A program made the position numbers and the translations under genes. This document shows positions 6,638 through 13,743 of a DNA stretch of 15,829 nucleotides, piece by piece; within the stretch, counting starts at the first letter, position 1; each line of letters starts with the position of its first letter. Source of the DNA: JANXQE01 sp035651635 (lineage in GTDB: Bacteria > Verrucomicrobiota > Verrucomicrobiia > Limisphaerales > UBA8199). The notes beneath the pieces were generated by a model, which had not been told where the DNA came from, did not search any database, and worked only from the letters and a program-made list of their open reading frames with translations. The stretch covers positions 1 to 15,829 of the forward strand of contig DASRFK010000241.1 in NCBI GenBank assembly GCA_035651635.1, written 5' to 3'.

Positions 6638-6806
6638 GCGAAAAATTCGTTCGCGGCTTGGCTGGCAGCAATGGGGCCAAAATCGCAGTAACCACTGACC
6701 TGCGGTTGGCCTTAACACCGCCAAATTTCACCGACCCGAGTGTCACCTTTATGCATTCCGAGATTTGCGGTACCGTGCGCTTGTCGAACCGATAAATTCT
6801 TAAGCT

Positions 6807-6995
6807 ATGCAAGATCCCGATGAACCGCCCTTTCGTGTTGAGCCGACAGATGGTCGTTATCACATCGTTGATCCTGATGGATGCGTTTTGGTTGTTTGCG
6901 GTGATGCGGCCAATGCGGACCAATATGCGGTCCTGATGAACCAGGCCTATGCGCGCGGGTTTAAGGCGGGCCTCCGCAAAGCCCGTCAGCATTAG
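6807..6995 (+). CDS. Small hypothetical protein (62 aa)
   Basis: Not recognised. It is an acidic N-terminus (D-P-D-E-P-P-F-R-V-E) followed by a beta-rich stretch (Y-H-I-V-D-P-D-G-C-V-L-V-V-C-G-D), then an amphipathic helix with a basic end (Q-A-Y-A-R-G-F-K-A-G-L-R-K-A-R). The pattern resembles small stand-alone proteins with one beta hairpin and one helix, and codon use looks normal for the window. There is no clear ribosome site; TAAATT just upstream (6793-6798) could be a -10 box giving a very short leader. It shares the intergenic region with the divergent gene at 6110-6637. Function unknown. Confidence 0.65.
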   Translation: MQDPDEPPFRVEPTDGRYHIVDPDGCVLVVCGDAANADQYAVLMNQAYARGFKAGLRKARQH

Positions 6996-7085
6996 GCGCA
7001 GCTTCGCACGGCCGAGGCCCCACGAGAGACCTCCCGCGAGGCATCCAATCCGCGGTCGCCCTGAATCTGTCGAGACGCTCTCAGG

Positions 7086-8246
7086 TCAGTGGCGGAAGCG
7101 GACGGGCAAGGTTGCCGGCCCCTGAACATGCAATGCCTGGCGTGGCGGCCAGGACTGGGGACATTCCACTTCGAGATGTTTTAGACGGCCGAGCAGGTCC
7201 GGCAAGGCGATCCGCGCCTCGAGCCGCGCCAGCGCCGCGCCCAGACAGGCATGGATGCCGTGCCCGAAGGCGATGTGCGGATTGGGATCACGACCAATGT
7301 CGAATGTGTCGGCATTTGAGAATTGTTTGGCGTCGCGGTTGGCCGATCCGATCATGGGTAGAACCAGCTTTCCTGCAGGAATTACTTTGCCGTGCATTTC
7401 CACATCGATTCTCGGAGTGCGCATGACCCATTGCAACGGCGCGCGATAGCGCAAGACCTCTTCGATCGCCGGAGCAAGCAACCCGGGTTCATTTTCCAGC
7501 CGGGCCAACTGCGCCGGATTTTCGCTAAGGCATAGAATAGCGTTGCTGATGAGATTGGCGGTCGTGTCCTGACCGCCGACGACCAGCAATTGGAAAAAGC
7601 CGAGAATTTCCTCGTGAGTCAGGCGCTCGCCGTCGACTTCGGCTTCCAATAATCGCGTTAACAAATCATTACGTGGGTAGCTTCGCCGCTCTTCGCTCAT
7701 TTGTTGCAAATAAGCACTCATTTCGCCGGTGACCTGTTTGAACTCGCGCCCGGATTTCTCCGCTTCCTCGCCGCCCGTGCGGGCGTAACTGAGCTTGAGG
7801 ATGGAATCGCTCCAGGACTTGAATTTCGCCCAATCGCCCGGCGGTATGCCGATCATTCCCGCAATCACCTTCATGGGCAACGGCACGGCATATTCCAGGA
7901 CCAGGTCCATGGTTCCTCGCTCAACGACGGCATCGAGCAACCTCCGCGAGAGCTCGCGGATCTGCGGTTCGAGGTCGGCCACCATGCGCGGGGTGAAGGC
8001 CCGGGAAATCAGAGCGCGCATTTTGGTATGACGTGGCGGGTCGGAAAAAATGAACCAATTTTTCGGGGCCGGCACAGACGAACTGAACGCGGCGTGGTCG
8101 CTGAGGGCTCGCTTCACGCCTTCGTAATCGAAAATGAGCCAACCATCGAACGGTGGTGGTACATAGAATACGGGCGAATGGTCTCTCATTTGGGCGTAAA
8201 CCGCATAGGGATTGCGGCGCACGTCGTCTGAAAAAAAGTCCATCAT
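7086..8246 (-). CDS. Cytochrome P450
   Basis: A soluble bacterial class I-type P450 of 386 residues, expected to mono-oxygenate a small organic substrate using electrons from a ferredoxin system. Landmarks: the C-helix P-P-R-H-T-K-M-R (70-77); the I-helix oxygen-activating motif G-G-Q-D-T-T (224-229); the ExxR pair E263/R266; R279-containing beta region; and the heme loop F-G-H-G-I-H-A-C-L-G (327-336) with axial Cys334. No N-terminal membrane anchor. No ferredoxin, ferredoxin reductase, terpene synthase or polyketide gene is nearby, so redox partners must be encoded elsewhere and the substrate cannot be inferred. ATG-ATG at 8246 gives M-M-D-F-F-S. Only a weak GAG precedes it. A small hairpin (8292-8307) lies about 45 bp upstream. 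Confidence 0.96.
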   Translation of the reverse strand: MMDFFSDDVRRNPYAVYAQMRDHSPVFYVPPPFDGWLIFDYEGVKRALSDHAAFSSSVPAPKNWFIFSDPPRHTKMRALISRAFTPRMVADLEPQIRELSRRLLDAVVERGTMDLVLEYAVPLPMKVIAGMIGIPPGDWAKFKSWSDSILKLSYARTGGEEAEKSGREFKQVTGEMSAYLQQMSEERRSYPRNDLLTRLLEAEVDGERLTHEEILGFFQLLVVGGQDTTANLISNAILCLSENPAQLARLENEPGLLAPAIEEVLRYRAPLQWVMRTPRIDVEMHGKVIPAGKLVLPMIGSANRDAKQFSNADTFDIGRDPNPHIAFGHGIHACLGAALARLEARIALPDLLGRLKHLEVECPQSWPPRQALHVQGPATLPVRFRH

Positions 8247-8291
8247 AGTCGAGCTCGTTGCGGTCGGCCGCGACGCCTTAATTCCAAATGC

Positions 8292-8307
8292 TGGCGCCTA
8301 AGCGCCA
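8292..8307. other. Perfect hairpin upstream of the P450 gene
   Basis: TGGCGC-CTAA-GCGCCA is a 6-bp inverted repeat with a 4-nt loop, in the 268-bp space between the P450 start and the next plus-strand ORF. It could be an operator-like palindrome or a structured leader; there is no evidence to decide. Confidence 0.35.
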
Positions 8308-8514
8308 CAACGCGTGCGGCATGAACCAAAGGCTGAGTCGATGAAACAATTAGGAATCAGCACCAGTTTTGGGAATGGGGTAAACACCTGACGCCTTGGA
8401 ACTGCTCAAGTCGAGGACCAATTAGGCGATTTCGATTGCACGAAAAGGCCGGTGCCGGTGTCTATTAGGTCAGGAACGGCATTGGCGAGCTGTCGGACCT
8501 CCGAAATTGTGTCT

Positions 8515-8706
8515 ATGAATGCCAAGAATATGCGTTGGGGGATTGTGGTGAGCATTGTGGCGCTGGTCTTGGCGGCATGTCTTCTTCCGCCAGTATCACG
8601 GCCGAAGGCGCGCGCGACCCGCATCCAAAGTGTGAACCACTTGTGGAGCGTCTCATTTACCTTGCCGGTCACAAATGACCTTCCGGCGGGTACAAACGGC
8701 AAGTGA
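8515..8706 (+). CDS. Short pseudopilin-like peptide (63 aa), possibly degenerate
   Basis: From ATG at 8515, the N-terminus (M-N-A-K-N-M-R-W) leads into one hydrophobic helix (G-I-V-V-S-I-V-A-L-V-L-A-A-C-L-L-P-P, about 9-26). A basic segment S-R-P-K-A-R-A-T-R-I-Q-S-V-N-H-L follows. That A-x-A-x-R-I-x-x-V-N-x-L motif closely recalls the start of verrucomicrobial and planctomycete pseudopilin-like proteins (K-A-K-A-Q-R-I-x-C-V-N-N-L-K-Q). Those normally continue for 150-250 residues, whereas this one ends after about 30 more, so it may be a truncated or decaying copy. The usual prepilin G-F-T-L-I-E cleavage site is absent. The frame extends upstream to 8452, but the pattern starts at 8515. The family assignment is from memory of the motif only. 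Confidence 0.5.
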   Translation: MNAKNMRWGIVVSIVALVLAACLLPPVSRPKARATRIQSVNHLWSVSFTLPVTNDLPAGTNGK

Positions 8707-8737
8707 GGCCCCGCCAGAGGCCGCAAGGCGGAGGGCG

Positions 8738-8752
8738 CTGGCGTTCCGCCAG
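8738..8752. other. Hairpin between convergent genes
   Basis: CTGGCG-TTC-CGCCAG, a 6-bp perfect stem with a 3-nt loop, lies in the space between the plus-strand ORF ending at 8706 and the minus-strand gene ending at 8836. No T tract follows on either strand. Confidence 0.35.
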
Positions 8753-8835
8753 GCGAGTTCTGGATGAAGACGGACATGGACTTCCTTGAATCGTTTCTTA
8801 AATGACTAGCCGGGGCGGCGGAAACCTCGGCAGAT

Positions 8836-9162
8836 TTAGCCTCCTTTTTTCTTTCCCAAGATGTTGTGCCAAGCTGCTTCGAGCGCGGCGCGCACCACGG
8901 TCAGCTTGCCCGTCTCCAATTCGACGTTAGTTGCCCCTTGCTCGCCCCACATGCCTTTGCAAGGCCGAAACGTGTCCGGCGCGCGTGATACAAAAGACCG
9001 CTGCTGCTCCGGCGTGAGCTTCACCATGCCCCACTTCTCGTCCGGGTATCCAAGAGTTGCGATGATCCTGCCCCCGGCGCGAAAATCCGGGTGGCCCATG
9101 TGCTGGTGCTCGGTGACTCCGGGCAGGTCCAACGCTAACCGGCGGAATTTATCGGGCGTCAT
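8836..9162 (-). CDS. YjbR/MmcQ-family protein
   Basis: A 108-residue protein of the MmcQ/YjbR family (DUF419), cytoplasmic, with a fold related to type II secretion chaperone/CyaY-like modules and a loosely inferred DNA-binding role in the family; its actual function is unknown. Visible features: M-T-P-D-K-F-R-R-L-A-L-D-L-P-G-V-T-E opening helix, the H-M-G-H-P-D-F-R strand, A-T-L-G-Y, the W-G-M-V-K-L-T-P-E-Q-Q block, and the C-terminal helix A-L-E-A-A-W-H-N-I. Length is normal for single-domain members. The tail is lysine/glycine-rich (K-K-K-G-G). It lies 33 nt downstream of the TerB-like gene on the same strand, so the two probably share a transcript. Confidence 0.88.
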   Translation of the reverse strand: MTPDKFRRLALDLPGVTEHQHMGHPDFRAGGRIIATLGYPDEKWGMVKLTPEQQRSFVSRAPDTFRPCKGMWGEQGATNVELETGKLTVVRAALEAAWHNILGKKKGG

Positions 9163-9195
9163 AGCTAGTCGCCGCCGACCGCCGGGCGGCTGACG

Positions 9196-9567
9196 TCACA
9201 ACTGAAATGCCGCCTGGACGGCTGATAACAACTGGCTCTCCTCAGCGGTGACCCGGCCGTCGCTCGTCAGCAAATCATTGAGTTTGTCATAAACATCGCG
9301 ACGCATCTCCGGCGTGGGGAAGTTCTCGGCAAGCTGCACAATGTAAGTCTGCATAGCTTCCTTTGAGCCAGTGTATCGGCTCACACGAGTGAACGATGCA
9401 TCGGAGAAACTGTCGCGCTCGTAAGCTGAAGGGAACCGCATAGAATCCAAAAGCCGTTGCGCGCATGCGTCCTCGGCGGAGGCCAGATTGCGGTCGGCAT
9501 ACATCCCCAGAACCAACAAGTCCATGAACGCCTGTTTTTGTTTATCTGTAAATTCTGAAGTGTTCAT
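9196..9567 (-). CDS. TerB-like protein
   Basis: A 123-residue helical protein. Its C-terminal L-T-S-D-G-R-V-T-A-E-E-S-Q-L-L and N-terminal Y-A-D-R-N-L-A-S-A-E-D segments resemble the two acidic repeats of the TerB/co-chaperone DjlA-type domain, which bind metal ions in TerB. There is no signal peptide or membrane segment. ATG at 9567 (M-N-T-S-E-F-T-D-K-Q-K) was preferred to the upstream in-frame ATG at 9603, whose extension is Cys/His-containing and not helical. No clear ribosome site is seen. None of the other ter stress-operon genes is present, so a role in tellurite resistance should not be assumed. The YjbR-family gene follows 33 nt downstream. Confidence 0.7.
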   Translation of the reverse strand: MNTSEFTDKQKQAFMDLLVLGMYADRNLASAEDACAQRLLDSMRFPSAYERDSFSDASFTRVSRYTGSKEAMQTYIVQLAENFPTPEMRRDVYDKLNDLLTSDGRVTAEESQLLSAVQAAFQL

Positions 9568-9860
9568 AAGCGCGTCCGGATCAATGCAACGGCTGTGATT
9601 CAAACGCAGCAGTGTCGCGGTTGTCCAGCTTTAAGCGGTTGGACAGTTTGTTCAACGGGCTCAGCGCCCAGTCAGGGACAGCGCGCACCATCAACCAGGT
9701 TAGCGCACTGTCAGGATGCCACTCCTTCGCGAACACCAATCCCCTCATTTTCCATAGTAAAACGATTTGCGGCAACGACGCCCACGGCGCCACTTACGCC
9801 AGCCACCAGCGGACGCAAAGAAGATTGGGCGCTCCCTACCGCGATATCCCGCTTAAAGAA

Positions 9861-9888
9861 AAACCACGGGCTGCGAGGCCCGTGGTTT
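9861..9888 (-). terminator. Intrinsic terminator of the coiled-coil gene
   Basis: AAACCACGGGC (9861-9871) and GCCCGTGGTTT (9878-9888) form a perfect 11-bp stem around TGCGAG. On the minus strand a T-rich run (TTTTTCTTT) follows, 18 nt after the stop codon at 9907. The plus strand also has TTTCTTTTT after the stem, so the site could work in both directions. Confidence 0.9.
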
Positions 9889-9906
9889 CTTTTTGCGAAT
9901 TCTCTC

Positions 9907-12900
9907 TTATCGGTCGGTGCCGACGAAGTTGTTTCCGTTTCTCCAGGTGCTGAGGAACGTGGAGGCTTCAGTGAGTTTCTTTTCCAGCTGTTGGGCCTGG
10001 CGCGCGTGCTCGGAAGCGGATTCCCGGGCTTCGTCTTTTTCCTTTTCGGTGCGAGCCAATAGGGCTTTGAAGGGTTCGAGAGCCGCGCGCACCTTTTTCT
10101 CCGCTTCCTTTTCCCATAGAGCCTGGGCGGCCATCTGACGGACCTCGGCCTGGGCGGTGAGTTGGTCGACGATATCCTGTTCGCGCTGCCGGGCTTTGGC
10201 CTGGGCGGCTTCCTCTTTCTGCTGCATTTCGTTGCGGAGATTGGTTTCCAATTCGCGGATAGCCGCGTCGGCTTCTTCGCGACGGCGACGAACCTCCTCA
10301 GTCTGTGCTTGCAGTTCCGAGCGGACGGCATCGAGCTTAGCCTGCCATTGCTGGTCACGCTGGCGCGATTTTGAAAGGAACAATTCTTCCTTCTGCTGAG
10401 CCTCCTGGCCTAAACGGGTCTCGACAGCGCGCACGCGGGCTTCGGCCTGGCGTTCCCATTCCTCCTCGCGTTTGCGCAGGTCGGCGGCAAATTGGGTGTT
10501 CAATTCGCTTTCCCGGGCTTCGGCGCGGAGGGCCAATTCCTGTTCGCGCTGCTTGAGCTTGGCCTGCAACGCCAGCTCCTTTTGTTGCAATTCCTGCTTC
10601 AGGCGAGCGTCAGCCTCACGCGACTGAGTTTCGAGCTGGCGCTCGAACTCGGACTCGCGGCGGCGCGCCTCCTGATCGGTTTGCGTCTGGACTTCGGCCA
10701 GACGAGCGTCGGCCTGCGCTTGCAATTGCTGCTCGCGTTGTTTGAGCCTGGTTTGGGTGGCTTCTTCGCGCTGTTGCAGTTCCTGCTTCCACCGGGCGTC
10801 GACTTCCAGGGCGCGGGCCTCGAACTGGCGCTCGAACTCGGTCTCGCGTTTGCGGTAATTCTGTTCGATCCTGGTTTGCTCCTCGGCCAACCGGGCGTCA
10901 AAGGCCAGGGTTAATTCCTGTTCGCGTTGCTTCAGTTGGTGAGCAAAGTCGTCCTCACGCTGGCGCAGGGTCTTGGCGAATTCCAACTGCTGGCGATCCG
11001 AACGGTGCTTCTCCTGGCGAGTGGCTTTTTCGATTTCCCGCGCCGCATCTTCTTTGGCCTGGGCCAGCTTCAAAGCAAAGGCGTCCGCCTGCTGTTTTAA
11101 CTGCGCCTCGGCCCCATCGCGGGCAAGCAGGGCTTCTTTGAGATCGTGGTTCAACTTGGCGGTTGCTTCCACCACGGCCATTTCGGCGTCGGCCGCCTGG
11201 CGGCGGGCCTGGATCACCTGGTTTTTGCAATCCTCGGACACCTCCATCAATTTCTTATGATGCTCCTGCATCAAGGTGGTGCGCTCGGCCTCGCTGGCAG
11301 CGCGCTGGGCATCCAATTCCTGGCGCATTTGACTGATGCGATCGGACCAGGCGTTCTGGCGCATCTGGATTTGACGTTCGACCTCTGATTTCTGCAAATC
11401 GCGCAAGGCGTCTTTTTCGAGAACGGTGCGATTGAGTGTATCGGCCATGCCGGCAAGCTTGGCCACCCATTCTTCTTCTTTTTTCTTCGACTCTTCGGCC
11501 TGCGCCGCCTGGACCCGGGCTAGTTGCTCCTCGTGTTTAGCGGTAGCGGCAGCCAAAGCGTCACGAGCCGCGTTCAGTTCGTTATCCTTGTCGAAAAGCG
11601 CTTTATCCGCCGCGCCACGGACTTCGGACAAGGCCTGCTCACGCGCGGCAATCTCCGCGGAAGCTTCGTTCGCCAGGCGTTCGGCGCGCAAAATCTTCAG
11701 GCGCCCGGCGCGGGTATACAGCTCATGCATCCGGCGGCCGAAGAACCCGAGGCGGTGCGCCGGCCGTTGTTGCTCTGGCTCGAAGACCGTCGAGAAACCG
11801 ATCTCAACCATTAAGGTCGGAAGGAAAGCCACGATAAAAGCCAACACCGGGTAGACCCAAATCCGCACCATGCTGATTTGGTCGGTAAGAATATCGCCGC
11901 GCTCCTTGGCCGTGGCCTTGATGGACATGGGCCGTTCGCCCTTGATCAAGCCGCGGACAATTTCAACGGTGGTGGCAATACGGTGCACCTGCGTGCGGCG
12001 AATGGAAGCCTCGCGCGCCTCGTAATAGCCCTCCGCCTTTTTGCGACAAGCATCAATCTCCGAGCGAATGCCATCTACTTTCGCCACCACCGATTCATAT
12101 TCCTTTTCGATCTGTTCCCGCTGGGCTTTCTCCTCGTTCGCCAGCGTGGCGAGGGCGGAAGTGAATTCTTCGCGCTTCTTGTCGGCTTCCTCGCGCTTGG
12201 TGCCGGAGCGCTTATCGAATTCTTCGCGCAAGCGACGGGCATCGGCATCTACCTGGGCGACGCGGTCGCGGCGCTTACTGTTGACGCTGATCAATTCGGC
12301 TTCCTTGGCTTTAATCTGTTCATCGAGTTCGGCCACCAAGGTTGGCTTGAGGATCGTGTTATCTTCGCGGACGGGCGGCACGCCCGGGCTGACCGGCTCG
12401 TGCATCAACTGACGCTTAAGAAAATTGGCGCCATCATACTCGGCTTTGGCTTTGTCATACGCCGCTTTGCGGTTGGCGTATTCGGTCATTTTGGCTTTGA
12501 ATTCATTCTCCAGGCGAGCTTCCTCGGCATTCCACTTGGTAGCGCGGCTGACCTCGACTTCACGGCGGGCCCGCAGATCGGCCAGCGTCTTGTTGATCTG
12601 TTCGGTATCGGCGTTGAACTGGGCAATAATGTTGGCCTGGCGGGCTTCGACTTCCGAGAGCTCTTTCTTCTGGTAATCGGTCAGGCTGATCGCGTCCTGG
12701 CGCGCGGCATCATTGCGCTTGAGCGAATCTTCGAGCTCGGCTTTGGCTTTGGCCTGCTTGGCGGCCAGCTCGGCCAGCTTGCGATCGTGTTCCGCGCGTT
12801 TTTCCTCGACCCCTTTCAGCTCGGCATTCAGCGCAGCGATCTTGGTCTCCTCGGTGGTGGCTTTTTCGAGGAACTGACTGGCCGGAGTCATGGCGACGCC

Positions 12901-13290
12901 CATTTCGTAGACGGCCATGTCTTTAACCAACTGGAAGGTCAGCACACAAATCAGGGGCAACCCGACGCAGAGCATGAAAGCCTTTTGCCAGCCAAAACGG
13001 GAGGCGGTCCAAATTGCCAGGGGCAGCTTGAGTAATTCCACTGCCAGAATTGTGGCGCCAATCGGGCCGATCCCGAAGAAGGTCACACCCATGCCCTGTG
13101 GCAAGCACACCACCTGCTGGTACTTCCAGCCGGTCGACAGAATCACAAATTCCGTCACCGTGGCCATGAGCAGCAATGGCAGCGTGAGATAAGAAATACG
13201 TTTGCTTTTCAAGCGCTCCCACGGCGAGAAACCTAAATCGCGCCGAGCGTTGGAAGCGGAACCGGAAGAGTGCGAGGACGAATCATTCAT
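9907..13290 (-). CDS. Giant membrane-anchored coiled-coil protein (1127 aa)
   Basis: Function unknown. A basic N-terminus (1-32) is followed by three membrane segments (about 33-52, 69-91 and 103-121). A charged Lys/Glu/Ala-rich coiled coil (about 140-470) comes next, interrupted by a proline-rich break (298-317). A fourth membrane segment (about 476-499) follows, then an R-rich stretch and a very long Gln/Glu/Arg/Ala-rich coiled coil (about 530-1115). Arg/Lys positions at 1-32, the TM2-TM3 loop and after TM4 fit positive-inside topology. This implies a periplasmic first coiled coil and a cytoplasmic C-terminal rod (inference). Residues 789-1035 are tandem repeats of 63, 63, 63 and 58 residues. 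There are no enzymatic motifs, Walker boxes or SMC/Rad50 features. The overall order recalls DUF4407-type membrane proteins, unverified. ATG at 13290 has no clear ribosome site. The gene is monocistronic, ended by the terminator at 9861. Confidence 0.88.
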   Translation of the reverse strand: MNDSSSHSSGSASNARRDLGFSPWERLKSKRISYLTLPLLLMATVTEFVILSTGWKYQQVVCLPQGMGVTFFGIGPIGATILAVELLKLPLAIWTASRFGWQKAFMLCVGLPLICVLTFQLVKDMAVYEMGVAMTPASQFLEKATTEETKIAALNAELKGVEEKRAEHDRKLAELAAKQAKAKAELEDSLKRNDAARQDAISLTDYQKKELSEVEARQANIIAQFNADTEQINKTLADLRARREVEVSRATKWNAEEARLENEFKAKMTEYANRKAAYDKAKAEYDGANFLKRQLMHEPVSPGVPPVREDNTILKPTLVAELDEQIKAKEAELISVNSKRRDRVAQVDADARRLREEFDKRSGTKREEADKKREEFTSALATLANEEKAQREQIEKEYESVVAKVDGIRSEIDACRKKAEGYYEAREASIRRTQVHRIATTVEIVRGLIKGERPMSIKATAKERGDILTDQISMVRIWVYPVLAFIVAFLPTLMVEIGFSTVFEPEQQRPAHRLGFFGRRMHELYTRAGRLKILRAERLANEASAEIAAREQALSEVRGAADKALFDKDNELNAARDALAAATAKHEEQLARVQAAQAEESKKKEEEWVAKLAGMADTLNRTVLEKDALRDLQKSEVERQIQMRQNAWSDRISQMRQELDAQRAASEAERTTLMQEHHKKLMEVSEDCKNQVIQARRQAADAEMAVVEATAKLNHDLKEALLARDGAEAQLKQQADAFALKLAQAKEDAAREIEKATRQEKHRSDRQQLEFAKTLRQREDDFAHQLKQREQELTLAFDARLAEEQTRIEQNYRKRETEFERQFEARALEVDARWKQELQQREEATQTRLKQREQQLQAQADARLAEVQTQTDQEARRRESEFERQLETQSREADARLKQELQQKELALQAKLKQREQELALRAEARESELNTQFAADLRKREEEWERQAEARVRAVETRLGQEAQQKEELFLSKSRQRDQQWQAKLDAVRSELQAQTEEVRRRREEADAAIRELETNLRNEMQQKEEAAQAKARQREQDIVDQLTAQAEVRQMAAQALWEKEAEKKVRAALEPFKALLARTEKEKDEARESASEHARQAQQLEKKLTEASTFLSTWRNGNNFVGTDR
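10186..10926 (-). repeat. Tandem 189-bp coding repeats (63-residue units)
   Basis: Residues 789-851, 852-914 and 915-977 of the coiled-coil protein align without gaps as 63-residue units. Each starts R-E-Q-(E/Q)-L and carries A-R-(L/E) near position 11. R-R-E-(S/T/E)-E-(F/W)-E-R-Q lies near 26-34, and Q-Q-(K/R)-E near 51-54, before an ending (L/S)-(K/R)-Q. A fourth unit (978-1035) is 58 residues with a 5-residue deletion. 63 residues equal nine heptads exactly, so repeat gain or loss keeps the coiled-coil register. Confidence 0.8.
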
Positions 13291-13645
13291 AACTGAGGCT
13301 TGTAAAACCTATAAGACACGGATGGACCCAAGCACCTTGCATGCCAGACATGCCAAACAGCAGAAACTCCGCAGCCGGCAGCGCCGCGCGCCGGGTAATT
13401 CCACAACTCACCGCCGCGGGGCTGATTCAAACTTGGTTGAGCTTCAGACTCTTCGAAATCCGAATATCCGCCCCTGGCTATCAAGTTGGGAGCGTGAAGG
13501 TTATCCTGCGGTGATGTCGACTTTGGTGGTATTGCAAATCGAACTGCACGCAATCAGCTCACTGCTACTCAGCCACATTCTCTGACACTTAAGGTTGAGG
13601 CAGCGGTGTCAAAAATTCTGGCGGAGCCTCCACACTTTAACCGTA
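13291..13645. other. Intergenic region upstream of the coiled-coil gene
   Basis: About 350 bp between the coiled-coil gene start and the REP-like pair. Short ORFs on both strands (for example minus 13287-13553 and the end of plus 13202-13585) have no protein-like pattern. The promoter of the coiled-coil gene must lie here. A TATAGG on the minus strand about 25-30 nt before the start is the best -10 candidate, without a proper -35. Confidence 0.4.
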
Positions 13646-13668
13646 GCGGCACCTCGGGAGAGTGCCGC
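13646..13668 (+). repeat. REP-like palindrome, copy A
   Basis: GCGGCAC (13646-13652), a 9-nt loop, and GTGCCGC (13662-13668) form a perfect 7-bp stem, preceded by CGTA. It agrees with copy B read on the other strand at 19 of 23 positions. Confidence 0.7.
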
Positions 13669-13713
13669 GATTAACCTCCAAGTTGGAAACCTCCAGCCCT
13701 TGCAATCAAGTAG

Positions 13714-13736
13714 GCGGCGCTCTGCCGAGACGCCGC
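13714..13736 (-). repeat. REP-like palindrome, copy B (inverted relative to A)
   Basis: On the minus strand GCGGCG and CGCCGC flank a loop containing CTCGG; it is also preceded by CGTA. It lies 7 bp downstream of the LamG gene stop and 45 bp from copy A in opposite orientation, the arrangement typical of paired REP/BIME units. It may stabilise the mRNA end or terminate transcription (inference). Confidence 0.7.
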
Positions 13737-13743
13737 TACGTCG

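Noticed and set aside
8406..8777. 123-aa minus-strand ORF opposite the pseudopilin-like ORF
   Set aside because: No hydrophobic core or known motif; the opposite strand has a recognisable pattern.
9581..9793. 70-aa minus-strand ORF just upstream of the TerB-like gene
   Set aside because: The spacing would suit an operon, but it has a GTG start, overlaps the upstream extension of the TerB ORF, and lacks a convincing protein pattern. The evidence is too weak to call.
11878..13035. 385-aa plus-strand ORF opposite the coiled-coil gene
   Set aside because: High-GC coding of Glu/Lys/Ala-rich heptads leaves long open antisense frames. The Phe/Gly/Leu-rich product mirrors that bias.
13287..13553. 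88-aa minus-strand ORF upstream of the coiled-coil gene
   Set aside because: Random-looking composition; it overlaps the coiled-coil start and probably its promoter.
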